The notes under the pieces: generated by a model | Database searches by the model: none | Told to the model about the DNA's origin: nothing | The model's input: only the letters and a program-made list of their open reading frames with translations | Position numbers and translations under genes: made by a program | DNA from: a virus | Length of the DNA: 21,498 nucleotides | Virus record (IMG/VR): IMGVR_UViG_3300025860_000106 | Span: 1 to 21,498 of that record | Strand: one strand, 5' to 3' | Shown here: in pieces, positions 6,586 to 14,408 of the stretch | Layout of the letters: each line of letters opens with the position of its first letter | Numbering within the stretch: the stretch's first letter is position 1

Positions 6586-6618
6586 AAGGGCGGTCTTCGG
6601 ATCGCCCTTTTTCTTTTT
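6586..6618 (+). terminator. Intrinsic terminator with UUCG tetraloop
   Basis: AAGGGCGGTC (6586-6595) pairs with GATCGCCCTT (6600-6609) around TTCG, a very stable tetraloop, followed by TTTTTCTTTTT (6608-6618). It closes the ssDNA-binding protein and endonuclease I pair. The next gene starts 14 nt later at 6632 with its own Shine-Dalgarno (AGGGAAGC). Confidence 0.92.
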
Positions 6619-6631
6619 AAGGGAAGCAATA

Positions 6632-7153
6632 ATGACATCACTAGAATTAGTAAGACGACTTGCTACGAATGAAGCAAGCGATGAATGCTACACGCCAACA
6701 AATCAAATACAGCCGATACTCAAATACCTAGACAAGTCTAAGACCTACTATGAGGCAACCAGTGGAAAGTCTAGTTTGATAGTCGATGCTTTTAACGAAA
6801 GCGGCTACAGTATTGTAGGTTCTGAAGGCAAAGATTTCTTCAGTACAACTCAAGATGATGTCCACGATGGTATCATCACAAACCCCCCATACAGTAAAAA
6901 AGATGACTTCATAGAACACTGCTACAGCCTTCAAAAGCCGTTTGCTTTGTTTCTTCCTGTCGCCGCCTTCCAAGGTAAACGCAGGGGCAACCTGTTCATG
7001 GAATATGGAATGTCTGCACTGGTCTACAACAACCGAGTTGATTTCACAGGTAAAGGCTCACCCCACTTTGGGAATGCTTGGTTCATGTGGGGCATCACGC
7101 CACCAAATACAATTTATTGGGTCAACAACCCACCTAAAGGAACGAACAAATGA
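6632..7153 (+). CDS. Small adenine-methyltransferase-like protein (NPPY motif)
   Basis: A 173-aa protein with the NPPY motif (about residues 84-87, ITNPPYS) that marks amino-methyltransferases acting on adenine N6 or cytosine N4. The context resembles small phage N6-adenine methylases: an N-terminal DECYTP segment and a VGSEGKDFF strand placed like the SAM-binding acidic region before NPPY. The usual FxGxG SAM motif is degenerate (ATSGKSSLI, about 43-51), and there is no target-recognition domain, so activity is uncertain. It might protect phage DNA, or be a SAM-fold protein with another job. ATG 6632 has AGGGAAGC upstream. The stop overlaps the ATG of the primase-helicase (ATGA), so it is translated with the replication operon. 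Confidence 0.65.
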   Translation: MTSLELVRRLATNEASDECYTPTNQIQPILKYLDKSKTYYEATSGKSSLIVDAFNESGYSIVGSEGKDFFSTTQDDVHDGIITNPPYSKKDDFIEHCYSLQKPFALFLPVAAFQGKRRGNLFMEYGMSALVYNNRVDFTGKGSPHFGNAWFMWGITPPNTIYWVNNPPKGTNK

Positions 7154-8733
7154 ATGAACAAGAAGAGAGCACTTTTGTGTCTCATGAAGCATGTGACGCC
7201 TGTGGGTCATCGGATGCAAACAGCCTCTACTCTGATGGACACAGCTTTTGCTTCAGCTGTCAGAAACGTACACCAGCTGACGGGGAACAGAAGCCCAGCG
7301 AAAAGCCAAAGATAGACACCAACTTCCTGACTGGTGATTTCATGGAGTTGAGGTCTCGTAGGCTGACTGAAGAGACATGCCGTAAGTTCGGATACTTTGT
7401 TACCAAGAACAGCAAAGGCGAACCAATTCAAGTGGCTAACTACAAGGATGCCAAAGGCACAATCACAGGCCAGAAGATACGAACAAAAGACAAAGACTTC
7501 CCGACCATTGGGAAGATCAATGGCCTCTTCGGTATGCACATGTGGACAGCTGGAAGGAAGATCGTGGTTTGCGAGGGCGAACTTGATTCCATGAGCGTAT
7601 CACAAATCCAACAGCATAAATTCGCCACAGTGTCTGTGAGAAATGGCGCACAGGGCGCAAAGAAAAACCTTCTGGAAAACATTGATTACCTTAATGGCTT
7701 CCAAGAGATAATCTTAATGTTTGATCAGGATGAAGCAGGGCGTAAGGCCGCTACAGAATGTGCTGAAGTTCTGCCAATTGGCAAAGTTAAGATTGCAGTG
7801 TTGCCTCACAAGGACGCCAATGAGTGTCTAGTCAAAGGTGAAGCTGGAGCAATCATCAGTGCAATTCATCAGGCCGCTGATTACAGGCCAGATGGCATAG
7901 TCCAGATGTCTGACATGCGTGAGACTGTTGCAACACCAGATGCTGAAAGCCCTTACAAGTATCCTTACCCAAGGTTGAACTTCATGACTAAAGGCATGAG
8001 GGGCATCACAACCCTTGTCAGTGGCTCTGGGTGTGGGAAGTCAACTCTAGTGCGCGAGATCGCCTATCATTTGCATATGACAGGCTCAACTGTAGGCATG
8101 TTGATGTTGGAGGAAAACACCAAGCGAACTTCGCAGGGGCTAGTAGGACTCCACATAAACAAGAACATCGTCATTGATCCAGAGGCCGCGACAGTAGATG
8201 AGGTAAAAGCTGGTTTTGATGACTTGGTGTTAAATGGCGAAATCTACTTATTTGATCATGTGGGCACGTTTGACTTAGATATTATTTGTTCTCGCATAAG
8301 ATACATGAAGCACGGCCTCGGCTGTGATGTCGTCTTTTTAGATCACATTAGTATTCTCGTAAGTTCGTATGCTGGAGCCTCTGACAACGAGAGGGTTCTG
8401 ATAGATCACATAATGCACACGTTAACTACTTTATGTGTCGAATTGGATTTAGCTCTAGTTCTTGTGTCCCACCTCAAGAGGCCAAAGTCTGAACGAGGTC
8501 ATGAAGGTGGCGACAAAGCCCAGCTGTCACAGCTTCGTGGAAGCCATAGCCTAGCACAGCTGGCTTGGTTCTGTATCGCCTTGAATGTGGATGAGGAAGA
8601 CCCCACGTCAGGCAAAAGACAACTTACTATCCTAAAAAACAGACACACTGGTTTTCTGGGGCAAGCAGATACGCTCCAGTACAATTCAGAGACAGGCAGA
8701 CTAACGGCTGTCGATGATAACTTCGGCTTCTAA
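7150..8733 (+). CDS. Bifunctional DNA primase-helicase, T7 gp4-like
   Basis: Unwinds DNA as a hexameric 5'-3' helicase and makes RNA primers for lagging-strand synthesis. Domains in order: an N-terminal Cys4 zinc finger (Cys15, Cys18, Cys34, Cys37); the TOPRIM primase core with CEGELD (Glu142) and FDQDEAG (Asp192, Asp194); a linker; then a RecA-type helicase domain with Walker A GSGCGKS (292-298) and Walker B DVVFLDHIS. The C-terminus, DDNFGF, is an acidic tail with terminal Phe like that of T7 gp4, which docks on DNA polymerase. At 527 aa it is slightly shorter than T7 gp4A (566). The start overlaps the upstream stop; AAAGGAACGAAC precedes it. No clear internal start for a zinc-finger-less short form was seen. 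Confidence 0.96.
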   Translation: MNEQEESTFVSHEACDACGSSDANSLYSDGHSFCFSCQKRTPADGEQKPSEKPKIDTNFLTGDFMELRSRRLTEETCRKFGYFVTKNSKGEPIQVANYKDAKGTITGQKIRTKDKDFPTIGKINGLFGMHMWTAGRKIVVCEGELDSMSVSQIQQHKFATVSVRNGAQGAKKNLLENIDYLNGFQEIILMFDQDEAGRKAATECAEVLPIGKVKIAVLPHKDANECLVKGEAGAIISAIHQAADYRPDGIVQMSDMRETVATPDAESPYKYPYPRLNFMTKGMRGITTLVSGSGCGKSTLVREIAYHLHMTGSTVGMLMLEENTKRTSQGLVGLHINKNIVIDPEAATVDEVKAGFDDLVLNGEIYLFDHVGTFDLDIICSRIRYMKHGLGCDVVFLDHISILVSSYAGASDNERVLIDHIMHTLTTLCVELDLALVLVSHLKRPKSERGHEGGDKAQLSQLRGSHSLAQLAWFCIALNVDEEDPTSGKRQLTILKNRHTGFLGQADTLQYNSETGRLTAVDDNFGF

Positions 8734-8776
8734 GCCACCCCCCAACCCCAAACATTAGTAAAGCAAAGGAACACGT

Positions 8777-9070
8777 ATGCGTGGTTTATCAAGCACGTCT
8801 CGCGAGGCGTATGCAAACACAGATTTAACTAGAAACACAAGAATGGTCTTTGATGTCATTCAAGCCGCTGGCGACAAAGGTTGCATCAGTGCACAAGTAC
8901 AGCTTGCACTCAAGCACATGCCATATGGTTCAATCACGAACCACTTCAAATGGCTCAAAGACGCTGGGCTTATCACAGTCATTGGTAAGCGAAAAAGTCC
9001 CTATGGGCGCAACCAACAAATTTTCAAAGCAACGAGGCAGATCAATGCCCAAGGGGAGTTATTTCGATGA
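8777..9070 (+). CDS. Small winged-helix-like protein, 97 aa
   Basis: The 97-residue protein reads like a compact winged helix-turn-helix: a first helix (RMVFDVIQAAG), then ISAQVQLALKHMPYGSITNHFKWLKDAGLITVIG with the helix-turn-recognition-helix pattern, and a basic wing (GKRKSPYGRNQQIFKA, about 74-89). This suggests DNA binding, either as a phage regulator or as a replication accessory, given its place between primase-helicase and MazG. The family is not recognised with certainty. ATG 8777 has CAAAGGAACACG upstream. The stop overlaps the next ATG (9067) as ATGA. The 43-nt gap upstream (8734-8776) is C-rich and shows no terminator. Confidence 0.65.
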   Translation: MRGLSSTSREAYANTDLTRNTRMVFDVIQAAGDKGCISAQVQLALKHMPYGSITNHFKWLKDAGLITVIGKRKSPYGRNQQIFKATRQINAQGELFR

Positions 9071-9429
9071 ACACTACAGGAATCCATGAATACACAATGA
9101 ATGAATACCAAGCTGATGCGGCTAAAACGATGATCTACAAGTGGAAGACGATCTACCCTGCATTGGGTCTCGCTAACGAGGCTGGCGAGGTATTGGGAAA
9201 AATCAAAAAGCTAATTCGTGATCAGGATGTAACCTTTGATGGCATGGACACAATCCCAGCGCAGAAGAAAGCTGAGATATGCGATGAGCTAGGTGACGTG
9301 CTCTGGTACATCGCGGCACTCTCAAAAGACCTCGGTTTAACTCTTAATCAGGTAGCGGCAATGAACCACGAAAAGCTGACATCTCGCCAGAAACGTGGTG
9401 TCTTGAAGGGCTCTGGTGATAAGCGATGA
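9067..9429 (+). CDS. mazG: MazG-like nucleotide pyrophosphohydrolase
   Basis: Predicted all-alpha NTP pyrophosphohydrolase that hydrolyses (d)NTPs or alarmones to monophosphates and pyrophosphate. The metal-binding pattern is clear: Glu38 and Glu41 in LANEAGE, then Glu74 and Asp77 in CDELGDVLWY, with the usual helix spacing. The length (120 aa) suits a single-domain MazG. Such genes are common in marine phages and have been proposed to affect ppGpp or clean nucleotide pools; which applies here cannot be told. It is coupled to the preceding gene and to DNA polymerase (overlaps of four bases at both ends), so it is co-expressed with replication. A second in-frame ATG near codon 11 (EYTMNEY) is a possible alternative start. 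Confidence 0.88.
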   Translation: MNTTGIHEYTMNEYQADAAKTMIYKWKTIYPALGLANEAGEVLGKIKKLIRDQDVTFDGMDTIPAQKKAEICDELGDVLWYIAALSKDLGLTLNQVAAMNHEKLTSRQKRGVLKGSGDKR

Positions 9430-11195
9430 GTCGGTGGGGCTTTGATTTAGAGAGCAATGGCCTCCTAGATACCATTCATACTATCTGGTGCATTGTCTGC
9501 CGTGAGGTGGACACTGGCGAGGTACGCACGTTTAACCCAGATCAGATCGAGGACGCACTTGAGCTACTAGCGAATGCTGATGAGATCATTGGTCACAATA
9601 TAATAGACTACGACATACCAGCGATACAGATTGTATTCCCTGAGTGGTCAACTAAGGCCAAGGTAACTGATACTTTAGTTCTCTCGCGCCTGATACATGG
9701 CGACATGTTTAATGAGGATGCTGAACGCAACTTCAGTGTCGCTAAGTTCCCAAAGAAACTCTGGGGAAGCCACAGCCTAAAGGCTTGGGGTCTTCGCCTT
9801 GGTGACTTCAAAGATGACTACGATGGTGGGTGGGAAGCCTATAGTGAAACTATGCTTTCATACTGCGTTCAAGATACTCAGGTTACTGATACGTTATACA
9901 AGAAGTTGATGAAGACTGAGCCTACTCAGAAGTCTATCGACCTTGAGCATCGTATGGCTTCTATCTGCCGTGAGATTGGCAACAATGGATGGACTTTTGA
10001 TGAGAAGAAAGCTGGTGAACTCTATGCTTATCTAGCTCAACAAAGGCACACCATTGAGGAAGACTTGAAGGAACTGTTTCCATCTTGGGAAGTGACTGAA
10101 GACTTCTATCCTAAAGTCAATAACAAGGCGCGTGGGTATGTCAAAGGTGAGTTGTTTGTTAAGTCTAAGACAGTCTACTTTAACCCAGCTTCTCGCGTCC
10201 ACATTCAGAAGTGCTTAGTCGATAAGTACAAGTGGCGTCCCAAAGAGTTCACACCGAATGGTCAAGCTAAGATCGATGAGAAAATACTAAATTCTCTTCC
10301 GTATCCAGAGGCCAAAAGGTTAGCGTCTTTCTTCCTCTTGCAAAAGAGGATCGGGATGCTGGCAGAGGGCAGTGCCGCATGGATGAAGCGATGCAGTCCT
10401 GATGGCAGACTACGCCATAGGCTTAACAGTAATGGATGTGTCAGTTCGAGAATGACAGCCACCTCTCCGAATCTCCAGCAAATTCCGTCTGCTAACTCAC
10501 CCTATGGAAAAGAATGCCGTGAACTATTCACAGCACCAAAGGGCTGGGTCATCTGCGGTACTGACCTTTCTGGAATCGAAATCCGCCTGATGGCTTCTTA
10601 CTTACATCCTTATGATGGCGGTGAGTATGCGAAGGTAGTCGTGGATGGTGACATACACAGCTACAACCAGAAAATGACTGGGCTTGCCAGCCGTGATCTC
10701 TCGAAACGCTGGCTCTATTCCACGCTTTATGGTGGAGGTGATCAGTTGATTGGGGCTATCGCTGGCGGTGGTGCTAAGAGGGGCAAACAACTCAAGGACA
10801 ACTTCGATAAGAATGTCCCAGCGTTTGCTACTTTAAAGAAGAACCTAAAGACAGCGGCTTCAAGGGGCTACATCAAAGGTTTGGATGGGCGCAAATTAAG
10901 GGTCAGATCGGAGCATCGTTGCCTCTCACAATTACTCCAGTCAGCTGGGGCGATAGTGGCGAAACAGTGGCTCATGATGACCTACGACACAATCAAATCA
11001 AAATATGGCGAGGACGCTTTCATAATGGGCATGATCCATGACGAAATGCAGATCGCTTGCAAAACAAAGGAGATAGCCGATGAAGTCGGGTGTATCGCTG
11101 GAAGAATGGCACAAGAAGCTGGGGTTGCTCTCGGACTTAACATTACCACTGCGGCAGAATATTCCGTGGGCGCAACTTGGGCTGACACACATTGA
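9426..11195 (+). CDS. Family A DNA polymerase with 3'-5' exonuclease domain, T7 gp5-like
   Basis: Replicative DNA polymerase. The N-terminal proofreading domain shows Asp7 and Glu9 (FDLESNGL) and a later YCVQDTQVT motif. The polymerase domain shows motif A GTDLSGIEIR (Asp380), motif B Arg423-x3-Lys427-x3-Tyr431 ending in Tyr435-Gly436, and motif C MIHDEMQ (His538, Asp539, Glu540). At 589 aa it is shorter than T7 gp5 (704). Tyr431 corresponds to Phe762 of E. coli Pol I and Tyr526 of T7; Tyr at this site is typical of virulent T7-like phages. T7 gp5 uses host thioredoxin for processivity; no thioredoxin-binding loop could be delimited here by eye. The start overlaps the mazG stop (ATGA). The 3' end carries an out-of-frame overlapping gene from 11080. 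Confidence 0.97.
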   Translation: MSRWGFDLESNGLLDTIHTIWCIVCREVDTGEVRTFNPDQIEDALELLANADEIIGHNIIDYDIPAIQIVFPEWSTKAKVTDTLVLSRLIHGDMFNEDAERNFSVAKFPKKLWGSHSLKAWGLRLGDFKDDYDGGWEAYSETMLSYCVQDTQVTDTLYKKLMKTEPTQKSIDLEHRMASICREIGNNGWTFDEKKAGELYAYLAQQRHTIEEDLKELFPSWEVTEDFYPKVNNKARGYVKGELFVKSKTVYFNPASRVHIQKCLVDKYKWRPKEFTPNGQAKIDEKILNSLPYPEAKRLASFFLLQKRIGMLAEGSAAWMKRCSPDGRLRHRLNSNGCVSSRMTATSPNLQQIPSANSPYGKECRELFTAPKGWVICGTDLSGIEIRLMASYLHPYDGGEYAKVVVDGDIHSYNQKMTGLASRDLSKRWLYSTLYGGGDQLIGAIAGGGAKRGKQLKDNFDKNVPAFATLKKNLKTAASRGYIKGLDGRKLRVRSEHRCLSQLLQSAGAIVAKQWLMMTYDTIKSKYGEDAFIMGMIHDEMQIACKTKEIADEVGCIAGRMAQEAGVALGLNITTAAEYSVGATWADTH

Positions 11196-11460
11196 GAAGA
11201 GTGAATACTTAGAGAACTTAATACTTCTTTTTGTAATCATAGATCGAGGTTGGCGAAAGCCGTTCACTGTCAAAAGTGACTTCGCAAGAGTTGGAGCACT
11301 TCACGTTGCCATTGCGGCAAGTGAGGGCTTCATCACCACACAATTAGATGAAGATAGCTGGGGCAATCGTTGGTTCGTGACCCCAGATGGACAGGATATT
11401 CATGAAGAAATCAGCAGTACACTTAAAGAAGTCATTTACAAAACCCACACTCATCATTGA
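11080..11460 (+). CDS. Hypothetical protein overlapping the 3' end of DNA polymerase, 126 aa
   Basis: The 126-aa ORF begins inside the polymerase gene in another frame. ATG 11080 has a very good Shine-Dalgarno, AAAGGAGA (11066-11073), with 7 nt after GGAG, while no ATG, GTG or TTG codon occurs in this frame between the polymerase stop and the conserved part. I therefore take the long form, giving a 116-nt overlap. The body has a hydrophobic start (ENLILLFVIIDRGW) and a conserved-looking KSDFARVGALHVAIAASEGFITT segment followed by RWFVTPDG, resembling small winged-helix-like proteins seen in marine phages. Function unknown. The 3' end overlaps the exonuclease gene by 59 nt. The N-terminal ~38 residues, constrained by the polymerase frame, may be poorly conserved. 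Confidence 0.65.
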   Translation: MKSGVSLEEWHKKLGLLSDLTLPLRQNIPWAQLGLTHIEKSEYLENLILLFVIIDRGWRKPFTVKSDFARVGALHVAIAASEGFITTQLDEDSWGNRWFVTPDGQDIHEEISSTLKEVIYKTHTHH

Positions 11461-12169
11461 TGGGGACTTATTCCTATTTAAAGCCGCAGTTGCGGTTGAG
11501 GAAGAGATCGACTGGGGAGATGACATATGGTCGTTATCAAGCGACCTCAAGGCCGCAAAGAAACTTTTCAAATCAACAATAGATGGTTTCAAGAAAGAGT
11601 TAGTTGTCAAAGATGTAGTCTTGACAGTCTCTGGTCAAAACAATTTCCGTAAGGAGATACTAGACACGTACAAGGGTGGACGAAAGAAAGTCCGAAAGCC
11701 CGTTGGGTACAAAGCACTCGTTGAGTGGGCGATGGCAGAATACGAGAGCATTCTTGTGGACTGCTTAGAGGCCGATGATGTCATGGGCATCATGGGCTCG
11801 ATGCCAAACACTGAGGCCATCATTGTCAGCGATGACAAGGACATGAAGACAATCCCCTGTCGTCTATTTAGACCACAGGCGAATGAACGTCTGGTTATCA
11901 GTGACATGGAAGCCAATAAGAACTTCCTCATCCAAGCCCTCATGGGTGACATGACCGATGGTTATGGTGGGTGTCCAAAAGTAGGCATTAAGACAGCCGA
12001 AAAAATACTAGGCAACCGCCCAACTTGGGATGCTGTCGTCAATCAATATCAAAAAGAAAATCTAACAGCTGACTACGCGCTGACACAGGCTCGTATGGCT
12101 CGCATTTTGCGCTGTCAGGACTGGGACGATGAAAAAGGAGAGGTCATATTATGGAAACCATCAAGATAG
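11402..12169 (+). CDS. 5'-3' exonuclease, T7 gp6-like (FEN/PIN fold)
   Basis: Removes RNA primers and degrades host DNA from 5' ends. The acidic residues of the FEN/PIN active site are visible: Asp20 and Asp22 (LIIDGDLFLF), Glu123, Asp125 and Asp126 (LEADDVMGI), Asp144, Asp145 and Asp147 (VSDDKDMK), then Asp183 and Asp186. A helix-hairpin-helix-like DNA-binding segment GYGGCPKVGIKTAEKIL spans 187-203. I chose ATG 11402 (255 aa), with AGGA in ACAGGATATTC just upstream, over ATG 11387, which has no Shine-Dalgarno and adds only MDRIF. It overlaps the preceding gene by 59 nt and the DUF3310 gene by 19 nt. Position after DNA polymerase equals T7 gene 6 after gene 5. Confidence in function is high, in the exact start moderate. 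Confidence 0.92.
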   Translation: MKKSAVHLKKSFTKPTLIIDGDLFLFKAAVAVEEEIDWGDDIWSLSSDLKAAKKLFKSTIDGFKKELVVKDVVLTVSGQNNFRKEILDTYKGGRKKVRKPVGYKALVEWAMAEYESILVDCLEADDVMGIMGSMPNTEAIIVSDDKDMKTIPCRLFRPQANERLVISDMEANKNFLIQALMGDMTDGYGGCPKVGIKTAEKILGNRPTWDAVVNQYQKENLTADYALTQARMARILRCQDWDDEKGEVILWKPSR

Positions 12170-12405
12170 ATGTCGTCAACAAACCACCGCATTACAACAC
12201 TGGGTCAATCGAGTGCATTGAGGCCATGCAAGCGATGGCTGATGGCTCACTGGTTTGGGGTCACAATGCCTACCTCTGGCAGAATGCTTTCAAGTACCTT
12301 TGGCGTTGGCCTTACAAAAAGAAACCCGTGGAAGATTTAAAGAAGTGCCGTTGGTACTTGGATCGCCTCATCACCCTCATTGAAGAAAAAGAAGAAACAC
12401 CATGA
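12151..12405 (+). CDS. DUF3310 protein (related to T7 gp1.7 nucleotide-kinase family)
   Basis: An 84-aa protein with the DUF3310 signature: VNKPPHYNTGSIECIEAM at the N-terminus, then AFKYLWRWPYKKKPVEDLKKCRWYLDRLI. The same domain occurs in T7 gp1.7, reported as an unusual nucleotide kinase without a Walker motif. This protein is little more than the bare domain, so kinase activity should not be assumed. Position between the exonuclease and the ribonucleotide reductase fits a role in nucleotide supply. ATG 12151 has AAAGGAGAGG upstream inside the exonuclease gene (19-nt overlap), and its stop overlaps the reductase ATG by four bases. Confidence 0.87.
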   Translation: METIKIDVVNKPPHYNTGSIECIEAMQAMADGSLVWGHNAYLWQNAFKYLWRWPYKKKPVEDLKKCRWYLDRLITLIEEKEETP

Positions 12406-14360
12406 ATAATTTATTACCAACAGACTACCAAGCATTCATCCACACCAGCCGTTATGCGCGTTGGATAGAGGAAGAGGGAAGGCGTGAAAGCTGGACTGAA
12501 ACTGTCTCTCGTTACATGGACAACGTGGTTAGGCCTCGCATCCATGAGCATGTTGCCAGTGAAATAGAAGAGGCAATCTTAAACCTTGATGTGATGCCAT
12601 CTATGAGAGCATTGATGACAGCTGGCAAGGCTTTATCGAGAGACAATACAAGCGGATATAATTGCTCGTACACACCTATCGACCACGTTCGCTGTTTTGA
12701 TGAGGTGTTGTTCATTCTCCTTTGTGGAACTGGTGTAGGCTTTTCGGTTGAGAAGAAATATACAAACAGCCTTCCATTAGTACCCAGACTTACAGCTGGT
12801 GCTTGCTTAATTGAAGTAGAAGACAGCAAAGAGGGCTGGGCGTCTGCTTATAGAGAACTAATCTCAGAACTGTATGCTGGAAGGATACCATCTTGGGACA
12901 CATCTAAAGTTAGACCAGCTGGTGCACGTTTGGAAACATTTGGTGGAAGAGCATCAGGTGCACAGCCTTTAGTTGAACTGTTTGAGCACACTATTGAAAC
13001 CTTCAAGAAAAAGCAGGGTAGCAAGCTATCACCTTTGGATGTCCACAGCATCATGTGCATGATAGGCTCCATAGTGATCGTCGGTGGAGTGCGACGTTCA
13101 GCGATGATCAGCCTAAGTGACCTATCGGACGATGAGATGAGGACAGCTAAGTCAGGCGAATGGTACATCGACAACCCACACCATGCTCTTGCTAACAACT
13201 CAGTGGCATTCGAAAGTAAGCCCAGCGGTGTTGACTTCATGAAGGAATGGGCATCACTAGCGGCCTCTGGCTCTGGTGAACGTGGTATCTTCAATAGACA
13301 GGCGGCTAGAGACAAAGCTAAACGTGAAGGCATAAGAGATCACATGTGGGAGTTTGGCACGAATCCATGTTCGGAAATCGTGTTATTAGGGCAACAGCTT
13401 GAGGAATATACCGATGCTGAAGGCGAGACTAAGACCAGAGGTATCGTTGGAACTGGTGGTCAGTTCTGCAATCTTACAGAAGCTGTTATTAGAGCCACAG
13501 ATACTGAAGGCGAAATCGCTAACAAGGTGCGTCTTGCGGCTATCTTAGGTACAATCCAAGCCACCTTAACTCACTTCCCGTACCTACGTGATTGCTGGAA
13601 GAAAAATACTGAACGTGAGGCATTGCTTGGCGTGAGTATGACAGGCATCATGGACTGTACTCTGACAAATGGTAAGGAAGCTGGTCTTGAAGAAAGGCTC
13701 ACTAAGTGGCGACAGTTTGCTGTGGACATCAATGAGTATTACGCAAAAGAACTAGGCATCAACAAGGCGGCGGCAGTTACTGCGGTTAAGCCAAGTGGTA
13801 CAGTTAGTTCTTTAGTTGATAGTTCTAGTGGGATTCATGCGAGACACTCTGACTACTACATCAGGACTGTGAGGGGTGACAACAAAGACCCACTAACTCA
13901 GTTCCTCATAAACCAAGGAGTAACATCAGAACCTTGCGTTATGAAGCCAGAGCAAACGACTGTCTTTAGCTTCCCGATGAAAGCACCAGAAGGCTCAGTC
14001 ACACGTCATGATATGACAGCGATTGAACAGCTGGAGATGTGGCTAATGTACCAACGTCACTACACTTGCCATAAGCCATCTGTGACTGTTTCAGTTGGGG
14101 ATGACGAATGGGCAGAGGTAGGTGCGTTTGTCTACAAGCACTTCGATGAGATGTCTGGTGTCAGCTTCTTACCTCGCTTTGACCACACCTACGAACAAGC
14201 ACCTTATCAAGACTGTACTCAGGAAGAATACGAGGTGGCATCGTTTGCCATGACCAATATTGACTGGACTGATCTATCACACTTCGAAACTGAAGACACA
14301 ACCAAAGGCTCACAAACATTAGCCTGTACTGGCGGCGTCTGTGACCTCGTAGACATCTAA
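12402..14360 (+). CDS. nrdJ: Class II (adenosylcobalamin-dependent) ribonucleoside-triphosphate reductase
   Basis: Reduces ribonucleotides to deoxyribonucleotides using a radical generated from adenosylcobalamin, so oxygen is not needed but host B12 is. Sequence resembles the monomeric RTPR type (Lactobacillus leichmannii): MPSMRALMTAGKAL, GYNCSY with Cys88 and GTGVGFSVE. NPCSEI carries the thiyl-radical Cys323 with Asn321 and Glu325, and the partner Cys356 lies in GQFCNLTE. The C-terminal redox pair is Cys642 and Cys647 (CTGGVC), which would be reduced by thioredoxin-like donors. At 652 aa it is shorter than the 739-aa bacterial enzyme, as is usual for phage versions. It is coupled to DUF3310 at the start and followed by a terminator. 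No class I NrdA/B and no class III NrdD is present here. Confidence 0.95.
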   Translation: MNNLLPTDYQAFIHTSRYARWIEEEGRRESWTETVSRYMDNVVRPRIHEHVASEIEEAILNLDVMPSMRALMTAGKALSRDNTSGYNCSYTPIDHVRCFDEVLFILLCGTGVGFSVEKKYTNSLPLVPRLTAGACLIEVEDSKEGWASAYRELISELYAGRIPSWDTSKVRPAGARLETFGGRASGAQPLVELFEHTIETFKKKQGSKLSPLDVHSIMCMIGSIVIVGGVRRSAMISLSDLSDDEMRTAKSGEWYIDNPHHALANNSVAFESKPSGVDFMKEWASLAASGSGERGIFNRQAARDKAKREGIRDHMWEFGTNPCSEIVLLGQQLEEYTDAEGETKTRGIVGTGGQFCNLTEAVIRATDTEGEIANKVRLAAILGTIQATLTHFPYLRDCWKKNTEREALLGVSMTGIMDCTLTNGKEAGLEERLTKWRQFAVDINEYYAKELGINKAAAVTAVKPSGTVSSLVDSSSGIHARHSDYYIRTVRGDNKDPLTQFLINQGVTSEPCVMKPEQTTVFSFPMKAPEGSVTRHDMTAIEQLEMWLMYQRHYTCHKPSVTVSVGDDEWAEVGAFVYKHFDEMSGVSFLPRFDHTYEQAPYQDCTQEEYEVASFAMTNIDWTDLSHFETEDTTKGSQTLACTGGVCDLVDI

Positions 14361-14366
14361 ATCAAC

Positions 14367-14408
14367 AAAAGCCCAACTAGCAGAAAGTTATCTAGCAGTT
14401 GGGCTTTT
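14367..14408 (+). terminator. Terminator after ribonucleotide reductase
   Basis: AAAAGCCCAACT (14367-14378) pairs perfectly with AGTTGGGCTTTT (14397-14408) over 12 bp, with an 18-nt loop that contains CTAG at both edges. Because the stem is flanked by A on one side and T on the other, it could stop transcription in both directions. It lies 6 nt after the reductase stop. Directly after it, TTGACA (14406-14411) resembles a -35 box, but no matching -10 was found. Confidence 0.88.

Noticed and set aside
9838-9847. TCACTATAGG, a 10-base T7 promoter match on the - strand inside DNA polymerase
   Set aside because: Lies inside coding DNA and antisense to it. A 10-mer match in 43 kb of both strands is not very rare, and this phage's polymerase need not use the T7 consensus.
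12848-13333. 161-codon - strand ORF inside the ribonucleotide reductase
   Set aside because: Antisense shadow of a clearly conserved enzyme; no ribosome binding site and no neighbours on that strand.
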